From: Gemella haemolysans
GTDB taxonomy: Bacteria; Bacillota; Bacilli; Staphylococcales; Gemellaceae
Reading direction: 5' to 3'
DNA length: 24,534 nt
Assembly: GCF_901873445.1 (NCBI RefSeq)
Contig: NZ_CABFLN010000024.1
Span: 1 to 24,534, forward strand
Part shown: piece by piece, positions 15,818 to 23,689 of the stretch
Layout of the letters: each line of letters begins with the position of its first letter
Position numbering within the stretch: the first letter of the stretch is position 1
Made by a program: the position numbers and the translations under genes
The notes under the pieces: generated by a model
The model's database searches: none
The model's input: only the letters and a program-made list of their open reading frames with translations
What the model was told of the DNA's origin: nothing

Positions 15818-17926
15818 TTACTTAAGCTTTAATCCTGCTAATCCTGCTAATGCGTTATTTTCTAATTTTTCCTGCTTCATGTATTTTTTCATATCTACAC
15901 GGCTAGCCTTATCTTTTTTACTTGATTTAATTCTCTTATCGACTTCTTTTTGTTTCAACGAATTTCCACATTGGCAGCGATATGTAGCATTTTCTCCATT
16001 TCCGAATAATGTCATTTTCTTATGACAATTATCACAACGAAGATTTGTTAAACGGCTAATCACCTTGCGATTACGACAGCTTGGATTAGAACATTTTAGC
16101 ATTTTAGTTCCTTTTTTATCTACCTCTAACATAAAGCTATCGCACTCTTCACATTTCTTACCACTAATGTTATCATGCTTGAACTTATCTTCACTATCTT
16201 TAATTTCTGCGATACAAGATTTTGTATATTGTTTAACATCATTTAAAAACTTATCTTTAGAAAGTTTATTTCTAGCAATATTATCAAGTTGTTTTTCCCA
16301 TACCGCTGTTAGAGACGGACTCTTAAGATTTTTCGGAACTAAATTAAGTAGCTGTTTAGCCTTATTAGTGGTTTTAATTCTTCCATTATCCAATACTAAA
16401 TAATCATTCGTAAACAGTTTTTCTAATATATCCGCCCTAGTTGCAACAGTTCCGATACCATTTGTTTCCTTAAGAATTTTTCTTTCATTCTCATCATCAA
16501 CAAATTCAAATGGATTTTCCATAGCATATATTAAACTACCTTCAGTATAATAACTAGGAGGAGTAGTTTGTTTCTTATTATAAACTAATGATTCAAGTTT
16601 AAGACTATTATTCATTATATTAATAACTTTATCTTGGATTTCTTCTTTACTTAATACTTTATACCCTTCCTGAAGAACTTTTAGACCTTTTGCTGAAAAC
16701 ACCTTATTTTCTAGAGTAAATGAGTAAGTTGTTTCTTCATATTTATAGTCAGGTAGTAAGTTTTCTAAAAATCTTTTTGCCACTAAATTATAAATTTTCA
16801 TCTCCATCTCTGACATAGACATATAATTTGGTCTTTGTTCTGTTGGTATAATCGCATGGTGATCACTTACTTTTGCATTATTAATAATTTTCTTAGCATT
16901 TAAGTCTTTTTCTCTTAGTAACTTAGCCGTAACTTCTTTAAAATCTCCACCTATAGCCTGTACACGATCTCTTAAAGTATTTTTCATATCACTTGTTAAA
17001 TATCTACTATCCGTTCTAGGATATGTCAATACCTTATGTCTTTCATAAAGGCTTTGAACAATATTCAGCGTCTGTTTCGGTGACATACCAAATAAAGCAC
17101 TTGCTGTTTGTTGAATATCTGTTAGATTATATAATGGTTTAGCAGAAGATGTTTTAGATTTTTTTTGAACATCGTTAAATTTAATATCTTTATTAATATT
17201 TTTCTTAATAAACTGTTCTGCTCTATCTAAATTAAACTCACTGTTACCACAGCTAAACTTAACACCATCAATTTGAGCTTCAAATGTAAAATAATCTTTC
17301 GGCTTAAACTGTTTAATTTTTTCTTCTCTTTCAAAAACCATCTGTAAAGTTGGAGTTTGAACTCGACCACAGTTTAAAGATGCATTATATTTCAGAGTTA
17401 AGGCTCTTGAAGCATTAATCCCAACTAACCAATCCGCATTAGCGCGAGCTATACCAGAATGATATAATCCTAGATATTCTTTTCCATCTTTTAAATTTTT
17501 AAATCCATCTTTAATTGCCTTATCAGTTACAGATGAAATCCATAGACGTTTAATATTTTTATTACATTTAGCTTTATCAATAATGTAGCGCGCAACTAGC
17601 TCTCCCTCACGACCAGCATCAGTTGCAATAATAATTTCTTTAACATCTTTTCTATTTAGAGCATTCTCCACTACTTTATATTGTTTAAAAGTCTTCTTAA
17701 TAACCTCAGTCTTCATAAATTTCGGAATCATCGGCAAATTTTCTAAGTTCACATTATTAAATTCTTTATATTTATCCGGTGTTTGAAGGGTAATCAAGTG
17801 TCCCAATGCCCACGTAACTACATATTTATCTCCCTCTAAGCAACCATTCTTATTATTTTTAGCACCAAGATTCCTCGCAATATCACGAGCAACCGACGGT
17901 TTTTCACAAAGTACTACACTTTTCAT
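15818..17926 (-). CDS. topB: DNA topoisomerase III
   Basis: Type IA topoisomerase, 702 aa, that relaxes and decatenates DNA through a 5'-phosphotyrosine link. Order: TOPRIM domain starting SVVLCEKPSVARDIA with acidic motif IATDAGREGEL (Asp103); core with the nucleophile Tyr302 in LTYPRTDSRYLT; and a C-terminal zinc region with two Cys4 clusters (CEECDSF...CSNPSC, CDNCHKK...CQCG). It ends in a basic tail. The frame reaches back to a GTG at 17941, but that is part of the ribosome site GTGAGG; the ATG at 17926 lies nine bases after GAGG and is correct. Plasmid and conjugative elements often carry topB, but I see no mobile genes beside this copy. The neighbours are housekeeping genes. Confidence 0.94.
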   Translation of the reverse strand: MKSVVLCEKPSVARDIARNLGAKNNKNGCLEGDKYVVTWALGHLITLQTPDKYKEFNNVNLENLPMIPKFMKTEVIKKTFKQYKVVENALNRKDVKEIIIATDAGREGELVARYIIDKAKCNKNIKRLWISSVTDKAIKDGFKNLKDGKEYLGLYHSGIARANADWLVGINASRALTLKYNASLNCGRVQTPTLQMVFEREEKIKQFKPKDYFTFEAQIDGVKFSCGNSEFNLDRAEQFIKKNINKDIKFNDVQKKSKTSSAKPLYNLTDIQQTASALFGMSPKQTLNIVQSLYERHKVLTYPRTDSRYLTSDMKNTLRDRVQAIGGDFKEVTAKLLREKDLNAKKIINNAKVSDHHAIIPTEQRPNYMSMSEMEMKIYNLVAKRFLENLLPDYKYEETTYSFTLENKVFSAKGLKVLQEGYKVLSKEEIQDKVINIMNNSLKLESLVYNKKQTTPPSYYTEGSLIYAMENPFEFVDDENERKILKETNGIGTVATRADILEKLFTNDYLVLDNGRIKTTNKAKQLLNLVPKNLKSPSLTAVWEKQLDNIARNKLSKDKFLNDVKQYTKSCIAEIKDSEDKFKHDNISGKKCEECDSFMLEVDKKGTKMLKCSNPSCRNRKVISRLTNLRCDNCHKKMTLFGNGENATYRCQCGNSLKQKEVDKRIKSSKKDKASRVDMKKYMKQEKLENNALAGLAGLKLK

Positions 17927-18033
17927 CAATAATATCCTCACATATTTTTCTATACTACTATAATTATTATAATAGAAATAGATTAAAATAACTAGTAGAA
18001 CTTATAATCACTATCACTTTCCTTCAACATTAG

Positions 18034-18063
18034 TTGTAAAATACACCTCATATATATTATAAT
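18034..18063 (+). promoter_or_regulatory. Promoter of the deoxyribosyltransferase-like gene
   Basis: -35 TTGTAA (18034-18039), an 18-base spacer, and -10 TATAAT (18058-18063), 28 bases before the ATG. Confidence 0.6.
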
Positions 18064-18091
18064 TTATATAACAACAAAGGAGGATTTGTCT

Positions 18092-18550
18092 ATGAAACTT
18101 TATTTAGCAGGCGCACTATTTAATGAAGCGGAGATCGCTCAACGTTTAAAAGAAGGAAAATTATTAAGTGAAAGATTCGGAGAAAGATTATCTGTTTTCA
18201 ATCCAATCGAGCAGCCTTTCAATGAAGATAAACAAACATTACCTACACCACAAGATATTTTCAATGGAGATACATATGCAGTAGAAAATTGCGACATATT
18301 CTTAGCAGATGTAACTAATGAAGACAGTGGAGTTATGGTAGAATTAGGAATAGCTATTGCACTGAACAAAAAAATCATAGCTATTAATTCTGATATTAGA
18401 TTAAAATCAGCTAACAAATACGATATACCTAGCTATGCAATGAACCATTACGTTCTTGGTGGAATTTTAAAACATGGAACACTAGTTTACAGTTTTGAAG
18501 AAGCTATGAACGAACTAGAAAAACTGTTTTGTCTAAAAACTAAACTTTAG
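18092..18550 (+). CDS. Nucleoside 2-deoxyribosyltransferase family protein
   Basis: 152 aa from the ATG at 18092, which has AAAGGAGG eight bases upstream; a TTG two codons earlier is spurious. The fold signature of the family is clear: KLYLAGALFNEAE at the start (nucleotide-binding loop), DIFNGDTYAVENCDIFLADV, and DSGVMVELGIAIAL with Asp78 and the likely nucleophile Glu84. Members swap nucleobases on deoxyribonucleosides in purine/pyrimidine salvage. Some relatives act on modified nucleotides, so the exact reaction is not settled. It stands alone, divergent from topB. Confidence 0.85.
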   Translation: MKLYLAGALFNEAEIAQRLKEGKLLSERFGERLSVFNPIEQPFNEDKQTLPTPQDIFNGDTYAVENCDIFLADVTNEDSGVMVELGIAIALNKKIIAINSDIRLKSANKYDIPSYAMNHYVLGGILKHGTLVYSFEEAMNELEKLFCLKTKL

Positions 18551-18560
18551 CATAAAAAAA

Positions 18561-18616
18561 GGGAGTGACTCAAAAATCGTGATTTCGGAGAAATCGATTT
18601 TTTTAGAGTCACCCCC
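18561..18616. terminator. Two-tier hairpin; U tract on the minus strand
   Basis: Outer arms GGGAGTGACTC (18561-18571) and GAGTCACCCCC (18606-18616) pair with one mismatch. Inside, AAAAATC/GATTTTT and GATTTC-GGA-GAAATC stack into one long stem. Seven A (18554-18560) give a U tract only on the minus strand, so it best fits a terminator for the ABC operon ending at 18744. It begins ten bases after the plus-strand stop and may also stop that transcript. Confidence 0.7.
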
Positions 18617-18681
18617 GCACAGTTTATTAGATGTCTAAAAAGCTTTTATAAAGCGAATTTAGATATCAATAAACCACTGCG
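18616..18681. repeat. 66-base imperfect palindrome (long hairpin)
   Basis: Paired blocks from the outside in: CGCA/TGCG; GTTTATT/AATAAAC; a one-base bulge; GATGTCTAAA/TTTAGATATC (ten pairs including one G-T); a small internal loop; and GCTTT/AAAGC round a TAT loop. It abuts the previous hairpin and has no T run of its own. It could be a repeat element, an RNA structure or a decayed second terminator. Confidence 0.7.
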
Positions 18682-18709
18682 TCTATGAGTTCTCATATAC
18701 ACTTTTTTT
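18682..18709 (+). terminator. Probable plus-strand terminator of the deoxyribosyltransferase gene
   Basis: TATGAG-TT-CTCATA (18684-18697), flanked by GT/AC, is followed within five bases by seven T (18703-18709). The stem is short and the loop tight. A further palindrome, GACTTTTAAGTC, lies at 18719-18730. Confidence 0.4.
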
Positions 18710-18743
18710 AAGATTTAGGACTTTTAAGTCAACCTCTTTATTT

Positions 18744-19376
18744 TTATTTAACTTTTAACTTCTTATCTTTTAATTCTAATACTACATCAGCAGCATTCGC
18801 TAATTGATTACTATGAGTAACAACAATAACACATTTATTATTCTCAACTGCAACTTTTTTAAGAATATCAATAATTTCTTGTGCAGTATTCTCGTCTAAG
18901 TTTCCTGTTGGTTCATCAGCAAGAATAATCGGTGCTTCAGATACTAATGCTCTTGCTATAGCTACACGTTGTTGCTGACCTCCAGAAAGTTTCATAACAT
19001 TACGATTAATCTGCTCTTCTTCCAATCCAAGTTTTAGAAGAATATCCTTATTCACATTTTTCGAAACTAGCTTTAGATTCTCTAGCGGTGTTAAATAATC
19101 AATTAGATTATAATTTTGAAATACTAGTGAAATATCTTTTCGTCTATGTTCACTATATCCTATTTTTTCAATATTTACGTTATCAAATAAGATTTCCCCA
19201 CTAGAAGGAGTATCTAACCCAGCTAATAAAGATAGTAAAGTTGATTTACCTGCCCCTGATTTCCCAATTATGGCATAAAACTTTCCTACTTCGAAGTTAT
19301 AAGTAATTCCACTTAGCACTTTTGATTTGCTATTTTCATATAAGTAATCTACATTTTTTAATTTAAAAATCGACAT
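18744..19376 (-). CDS. ABC transporter ATP-binding protein (Vex2/LolD-like)
   Basis: 210 aa nucleotide-binding subunit. Walker A GKSGAGKST (38-46), Q-loop Gln87, signature LSGGQQQRVAIARAL (130-144), Walker B IILADEPTGNLD (150-161) and the switch His in VVTHS. Sequence type and size match the MacB/LolD/Vex2 class, which works with FtsX-like permeases by mechanotransmission and usually exports or releases peptides or lipoproteins, or confers antibiotic resistance. It is the last of three genes, 13 bases after the second permease, with GAGAGG before the ATG. The gene order permease-permease-ATPase differs from the pneumococcal vex order, in which the ATPase gene lies in the middle. Confidence 0.92.
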   Translation of the reverse strand: MSIFKLKNVDYLYENSKSKVLSGITYNFEVGKFYAIIGKSGAGKSTLLSLLAGLDTPSSGEILFDNVNIEKIGYSEHRRKDISLVFQNYNLIDYLTPLENLKLVSKNVNKDILLKLGLEEEQINRNVMKLSGGQQQRVAIARALVSEAPIILADEPTGNLDENTAQEIIDILKKVAVENNKCVIVVTHSNQLANAADVVLELKDKKLKVK

Positions 19377-19389
19377 TTCTTATTCCTCT

Positions 19390-20649
19390 CTAATTTATTT
19401 GCGTTAAAATTTTCTTCGGTTTAGTTTTTAATATTGGTAACAACGCAACTACAACTGAAATTATCACAATAGTTATCATAACTATTATCACACCAATGAT
19501 ATTCGAACCATTAATCGAAATTTTAGTTAATTCATCGCTAATTATCTTAGGTAAATCTTCTGAAAAAACTTTCGTTATATTGCTACTTAAATATTTAAGC
19601 AAGATAAACTCAAGCCCTAGAGCTGATAAAAAGCCAAATATCGTAACCATTAATGTTTCTACTACAAATTGTAAAATTAAATTGATTTTACTTATACCTA
19701 ACGATAGTAACACACCAATTTCATATATTCGTTCTCTTATCCAAAACATGAGCACTAACGATAAAATCACAACTCCTACAATAACACTACCAATTCTAAT
19801 CATGTTCGTAAGTTTTGTAACACTTTCAACTGAAGAAGTAACCAATTCGTAATTTTTGTTAGATTTTGAGACTGAAATATTATTTATTCCCAAACTCTCA
19901 ACATTTTTAATAATATCATCTAACTCAGTTGGATTATTAACTCCATACTCTGCAGATGTTACTTTGTTATTAGAAGAATAGTCTAATAACTTTTGGCTAG
20001 AGTTATAATCTGTATAAACAGTATTTTCTATAAAATCTGAACTTAATCCTTCAAAGTTATTAGTCTTCTCCCCTGAAAAAATTCCAATTACTTCAAATTC
20101 AACAGTTTTACCTTTTTGTTCTAATTTAATCTTATCACCTAAGTTTAAATTGTTCATTGAAGCAAATTTTTCATGAACTAGGATCTTATTTTGATCATTT
20201 TCTTCTATATGTCTTCCCTTTTCTAGTTTCAGAACTTCACTTTTAAAATCTATATTATTTTTTGTAGAAGTTATTCCATTCATCATCACTAAATTACTCT
20301 TATTTTTCATTTCCTCTGTAATAGTAATATTTTGATTTTCTTGTACAACTTTTTTGTCTACTACATTAACAGACTTCGCATAAAGATAGTTCTTCTGGTT
20401 TACTCCAACAACTTCATTAATTTTCTTCAAAGTATCCTTTTCTATTTCCTTATTTGATTTATCTATACTTTCAATAGTAAATCCAAAGTTAACATCTTTA
20501 TATAGATTTTTAGAGATAGTTCCCACAGTTGTATTTAGTATACTTCCACTCAATAAGAACAACGATATTAGAGTAACAATGAAAAATAAAATGCTACTTC
20601 TAACTTTTTTTCTAATAATATAAAGATATGCCCTATTAAAAATACTCAT
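19390..20649 (-). CDS. ABC transporter permease, FtsX/MacB type (second permease)
   Basis: 419 aa. Topology expected for the family: one N-terminal membrane helix (about 16-36), a large extracellular domain (about 45-275), then three helices near 285-305, 330-350 and 385-408. The WIRERIYEIGVLLSLGISK loop after the second helix is the usual coupling region. It pairs with the 461-aa permease upstream to form a heterodimer. AAGGAG precedes the ATG and the gap to the first permease is 15 bases. The extracellular domain is lysine- and asparagine-rich and shows no recognisable binding motif. Substrate unknown. Confidence 0.88.
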   Translation of the reverse strand: MSIFNRAYLYIIRKKVRSSILFFIVTLISLFLLSGSILNTTVGTISKNLYKDVNFGFTIESIDKSNKEIEKDTLKKINEVVGVNQKNYLYAKSVNVVDKKVVQENQNITITEEMKNKSNLVMMNGITSTKNNIDFKSEVLKLEKGRHIEENDQNKILVHEKFASMNNLNLGDKIKLEQKGKTVEFEVIGIFSGEKTNNFEGLSSDFIENTVYTDYNSSQKLLDYSSNNKVTSAEYGVNNPTELDDIIKNVESLGINNISVSKSNKNYELVTSSVESVTKLTNMIRIGSVIVGVVILSLVLMFWIRERIYEIGVLLSLGISKINLILQFVVETLMVTIFGFLSALGLEFILLKYLSSNITKVFSEDLPKIISDELTKISINGSNIIGVIIVMITIVIISVVVALLPILKTKPKKILTQIN

Positions 20650-20664
20650 GAGTTTCTCCTTACA

Positions 20665-22050
20665 TTAGTTAATATCCGATAATAAATCTTTTGGTTTTCT
20701 ATAAGCCAATCTACTAGAAGCAATACCTACAGCAACAATAATAATTAAAATTCCCACAACGACTACTGTTAGCATATTGCCAAGTCCTACACTTACATCT
20801 AGTGCTGTAATAATTTTATTCGCACCTTCAACTTCTGCATTTGCTCCAAGATTAACACCATTAGCCTGACTAGATATAGATTTACTTACCGACTTAATAG
20901 ACTGTTGTAAAATTTGATTACCAATACTTTGACTTATCGCACTTCCAACAAAATACGAAGCTATAAAACTTGGAATACTAATTAGCAGAACCTCAAGAAT
21001 AAATTGACCAATAATACTTGCTTTTGTCATCCCGATTGCTAAACTTACACCAATCTCTTTTCTTCTACTGTTTATCCATAAGAATAAAATTAGAGAAAGA
21101 ATTACTATACTAAATACTATTGTAGCTATAAATACTCCATTAGTTAAGCTATATATTGTATCTAATGATTGTTGTAATGCTGGGAAGTTTTGATTGCTTT
21201 TAACAAGCATATATTGTTTCCAGTTAATAGGTAATTTCTTAGCAGCGTTAATTACACTATCTACCTTATCTTTTCCATCAACTAAAAAGGTTGCATCTTG
21301 ATATATTTCTTTTCCATCTTCATAGTTATATAAAGTTTTAGTAGTTTGAGTATCTGCTATAAAAATATTATCATACAGCTCCATGTGACTAGAAGTTACA
21401 CCTTTATTTTGTCCTCCGAAAATACCAACTACAGTAACTTCTACCTTTTTATCAGATTTTTTCTCATTATCAGCATCGTTTGGATTACCTTTTAATTTAA
21501 TCTTATCCCCAACTTTAACTTTATTCTTCTTAGCAAAACCTTCATGAATTAAAACAGAGTTTTTATCACCATCTTTAAGATGTCTACCCTCTTGTAACTT
21601 AAGTGTCTCAGCAGAAAATCTATCATCTAATGAAGAATCATTAATTCCACTTACAATCACAGTTTTAGAGAAAAGTTGTCTTTGTTTGTTGTTTTTCTCT
21701 TCTTGTTGATGATTAGCAAGTTTTAGTGGTTCTAAATCAACTAGATCTGCACTCACATTCATTCTTTTTATATATTTTTTCACACCAGGAAGATTCTTTA
21801 TTTTTTCTATATCCTCCCCGATTAAATTACCCGCACCTCTTGCAGTACCTGGATTAGTTTTTCTATTAATCTCCATAGAAAAACTACTAGTTATATTTTG
21901 GAAAGTTTCTTTAGATAAAGCATCTGTTGATTTTTTTATTGAAATAGTACTTAAAATTAATGATGACATTATTACTAAAATCAAAAAAATAACAAATGAT
22001 TTAAAACTTTTCCTAGTTATATATAACCAAGCTTTAGTTAATATTGACAT
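20665..22050 (-). CDS. ABC transporter permease, FtsX/MacB type, Vex3-like (first permease)
   Basis: 461 aa. The N-terminal helix is at about 17-37, the extracellular domain about 40-295, and C-terminal helices lie near 300-322, 345-367 and 425-447. Stretches such as ETFQNITSSFSMEINRK, GTARGAGN and LWINSRRKEIGVSLAIGM strongly recall the pneumococcal Vex permeases from memory. Those lie beside vncRS and were linked to export of a small peptide. GAGGTG lies before the ATG. This is the first gene of the transporter operon; an isolated upstream region of about 185 bases with two cre-like sites suggests separate control. Function by homology only. Confidence 0.9.
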   Translation of the reverse strand: MSILTKAWLYITRKSFKSFVIFLILVIMSSLILSTISIKKSTDALSKETFQNITSSFSMEINRKTNPGTARGAGNLIGEDIEKIKNLPGVKKYIKRMNVSADLVDLEPLKLANHQQEEKNNKQRQLFSKTVIVSGINDSSLDDRFSAETLKLQEGRHLKDGDKNSVLIHEGFAKKNKVKVGDKIKLKGNPNDADNEKKSDKKVEVTVVGIFGGQNKGVTSSHMELYDNIFIADTQTTKTLYNYEDGKEIYQDATFLVDGKDKVDSVINAAKKLPINWKQYMLVKSNQNFPALQQSLDTIYSLTNGVFIATIVFSIVILSLILFLWINSRRKEIGVSLAIGMTKASIIGQFILEVLLISIPSFIASYFVGSAISQSIGNQILQQSIKSVSKSISSQANGVNLGANAEVEGANKIITALDVSVGLGNMLTVVVVGILIIIVAVGIASSRLAYRKPKDLLSDIN

Positions 22051-22119
22051 TTTTTACACCTCTTTTTATTTTATTTTAACTTAAATAGGATTAATAACTA
22101 TTATCAACCTTTATTTATA

Positions 22120-22180
22120 TGATAACGCTTTTACTTAAAATTAAACTTATATTATTCACATAAAATTAAAACGCTTTAAT
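22120..22180 (-). promoter_or_regulatory. Two weak cre-like sites upstream of the transporter operon
   Basis: Fifteen-base sites at 22120-22134 and 22166-22180 share AAAGCGTT on the minus strand. Against the CcpA consensus WTGNAANCGNWNNCW each matches eight of ten specified bases. They are 46 bases apart. No convincing -35/-10 pair is seen here, so the transporter promoter is not located. Confidence 0.3.
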
Positions 22181-22196
22181 AAACAATTCAATAAAA

Positions 22197-22237
22197 AATT
22201 CAAAACAGTAAAGAATAAACTCTTTCCGTTTTGAATT
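22197..22237. terminator. Terminator of the rgg-type gene
   Basis: Perfect ten-base arms AATTCAAAAC (22197-22206) and GTTTTGAATT (22228-22237) with an inner AAAGA/TCTTT stem. On the minus strand it runs into TTTTTTATTG. It separates the regulator from the transporter operon. Confidence 0.8.
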
Positions 22238-22266
22238 TATTTATTATAAATTATTAAAACACTCAT
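22237..22266 (-). CDS. Candidate 9-codon ORF just downstream of the rgg-type gene
   Basis: ATG at 22266 encodes MSVLIIYNK and stops at 22237-22239, where the terminator stem begins. The rgg stop codon runs straight into a ribosome-site-like run, TAGGGAG, four bases before the ATG; that spacing is short. The frame differs from rgg. Hydrophobic LII in a very short ORF beside an Rgg-type gene recalls known short pheromones, including the leaderless eight-residue SIP of RopB, but the ORF could easily be chance. Confidence 0.2.
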   Translation of the reverse strand: MSVLIIYNK

Positions 22267-22274
22267 TTGACTCC

Positions 22275-23204
22275 CTAGAACTCAAAATCTATACCTGTTC
22301 TGTTACGATCATAGAACATTTTTACCAATCTATCCCTTGTCAAACTATCACCAAGTATATTAGTCAATGCAATTTGAGCATCAATATGTCTAATACACTT
22401 GTTAGCCAACTCTACACCTTCAGGTTTATTTAATTTTAGTTGAATCTGCGCTAATATATAATTAAATGACATTAGGTGAAACATGAAATGCGTAACATTA
22501 TTATAATGTTCTTTTAACAATTCAATGGCTTTAAGACAGTATTCTTCTGCTTCTTCTACAAAACCTCTTCTTGACAATAAAGCTATTGCACTATTTAATA
22601 GGAGTAAAGATCTTTCACCTTTATCGGTAGAGAATATATTATCGGTTTTAATAGGTTTTAAATTCTCATGAATGGCTCGTCGAACAAAATCATCTGAAAA
22701 TTCATCTTCCTTAATTGATCTAAGAATAAAAGTTAAAGCATATAACTCATTAACTGTATGTTTATCCAAACTCCTTAAATGCTCTAAGACAATTTTTCTG
22801 TTATCTCGAATAACCTGAGGACCATCCGTTTCACCTATAACACTAAGACATTGTTCTATATACAGTCTAGTCGCTATTGAGACATCTTCATTTTTAAGCG
22901 TCTTAATAGCCAACGATTTAATTGCAGTAAACGTACCAAGCGCCTCTAAACGCCTCGCTTCTGTTAGAAATCCTGTCTGATCTATCTCTACAAGAGGTAA
23001 ATACTCAGAAAAATAATCCTGATAACATATACCTATATTTCTTAATAATTGCTCAAAAACCTCCAACGACACACTCGTCTCATCCGCCTCAAATCTAATT
23101 AATGTTCTAGCGGATATAACTGTGCCTGCAGCATCTTTCAACTTGATTCCACGTTCTTCTCTAATCTTCTTAAAGATTTTCCCTTGCATATTTCTTCCAT
23201 CCAT
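22275..23204 (-). CDS. Rgg/GadR/MutR-family transcriptional regulator
   Basis: 309 aa. An N-terminal helix-turn-helix (about 7-62: GKIFKKIREERGIKLKDAAG, then ISARTLIRFEADET) is followed by an all-helical, TPR-like C-terminal domain, as in Rgg and PlcR-type (RRNPP) regulators that bind short peptides. Residues EQLLRNIGICYQDYF at the domain junction are typical. The ATG at 23204 has GGAGG 11 bases upstream; a second Met at codon 6 is possible. It has its own extended -10 promoter and its own terminator. The next operon downstream is a peptide-exporter-like ABC system and is the natural candidate target. Peptide binding is inferred from the family, and no ligand is proven. Confidence 0.85.
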   Translation of the reverse strand: MDGRNMQGKIFKKIREERGIKLKDAAGTVISARTLIRFEADETSVSLEVFEQLLRNIGICYQDYFSEYLPLVEIDQTGFLTEARRLEALGTFTAIKSLAIKTLKNEDVSIATRLYIEQCLSVIGETDGPQVIRDNRKIVLEHLRSLDKHTVNELYALTFILRSIKEDEFSDDFVRRAIHENLKPIKTDNIFSTDKGERSLLLLNSAIALLSRRGFVEEAEEYCLKAIELLKEHYNNVTHFMFHLMSFNYILAQIQLKLNKPEGVELANKCIRHIDAQIALTNILGDSLTRDRLVKMFYDRNRTGIDFEF

Positions 23205-23238
23205 TTAAGTGTCCGCCTCCTAAATAAATCATATGTAA

Positions 23239-23247
23239 ATTATACCA
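23239..23247 (-). promoter_or_regulatory. Extended -10 promoter of the rgg-type gene
   Basis: Minus-strand TGGTATAAT, 35 bases before the ATG. GC-rich inverted hexamers GTCCGC (23211-23216) and GCGGAC (23272-23277) flank it and stand out in this AT-rich stretch. They may be an operator. Confidence 0.6.
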
Positions 23248-23319
23248 TATATTATGTAATTAATGTAGTAAGCGGACTCGTTTTTTTCATTTAATTGAAA
23301 TATATCATAAAAAATAAAA

Positions 23320-23350
23320 AAAGTAACTGACAACACAACACAGTTACTTT
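23320..23350 (-). terminator. Strong minus-strand terminator upstream of the rgg promoter
   Basis: Perfect ten-base arms AAAGTAACTG (23320-23329) and CAGTTACTTT (23341-23350) with an 11-base loop. On the minus strand it is followed by a T-rich run (TTTTTTTATTTTTT). It must serve a transcript coming from the right, although no ordinary gene is there. Confidence 0.8.
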
Positions 23351-23588
23351 CTTCAACGCCTATATATTTTCCCGTTAAATTACCCTTGTTTATAAACTTC
23401 AAAAATTAATACTTTTCTCGTCTTTTATTTTACTTAAATATATTTAGATAAATAATATTTTTCTCCAATTTTGTTAAGTTTCAATCAATTTAAACTACTT
23501 TTTCTAAATTAATTTTTATGGCAAGTTAACAAAATTATTTTATATAAACTTCAATTTTTTTCTATATACCAATATACCTACTCTCTCC

Positions 23589-23633
23589 CTAAAACATCGA
23601 TGTCAACGAAAAAACAACCAAAACTGCTAACAT
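23589..23633 (-). CDS. Candidate 14-codon ORF for a hydrophobic peptide
   Basis: Encodes MLAVLVVFSLTSMF. AGGTGA, complementary to the 16S 3' end, is followed by six bases and then the ATG. The codon before is in an interrupted frame, so the ORF cannot be longer upstream. It is the only plausible ORF in a transcription unit with a good promoter and terminator. The AVLVVF core resembles known hydrophobic pheromones in composition only. There is no basic leader. Confidence 0.2.
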   Translation of the reverse strand: MLAVLVVFSLTSMF

Positions 23634-23689
23634 GATATTTCACCTATTTTATATCGAATAATACGTACGGACTCTTATAGACATTTATT

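Larger units (their letters stand above)
23320..23683 (-). ncRNA. Candidate stand-alone transcript (small RNA or tiny-peptide mRNA)
   Basis: Bounded by the promoter at 23690-23698 and the terminator at 23320-23350, giving an RNA of roughly 360 bases. Its only ATG-started ORF with a ribosome site is the 14-codon one at 23589-23633. The rest has stops in all frames. A purine-rich GGGAGAGAGTAGG (minus strand, 23578-23590) follows that ORF. Inferred from signals only. Confidence 0.35.

Noticed and set aside
16065..16403. A 112-codon plus-strand ORF inside topB
   Set aside because: Antisense to the conserved C-terminal part of topB; no ribosome site and no recognisable motif.
15818..17926. topB as a sign of a conjugative or plasmid-derived island
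   Set aside because: No relaxase, integrase or type IV secretion gene lies nearby and the neighbours are conserved chromosomal genes.
23290..23357. A minus-strand TTG ORF giving an SHP-like sequence MKKVTVLCCQLLFLFF...
   Set aside because: It has only AGG two bases before the TTG and it reads straight through the terminator arms and U tract. T-rich terminator DNA always yields Phe/Leu, so the likeness to a pheromone precursor is probably an artefact.
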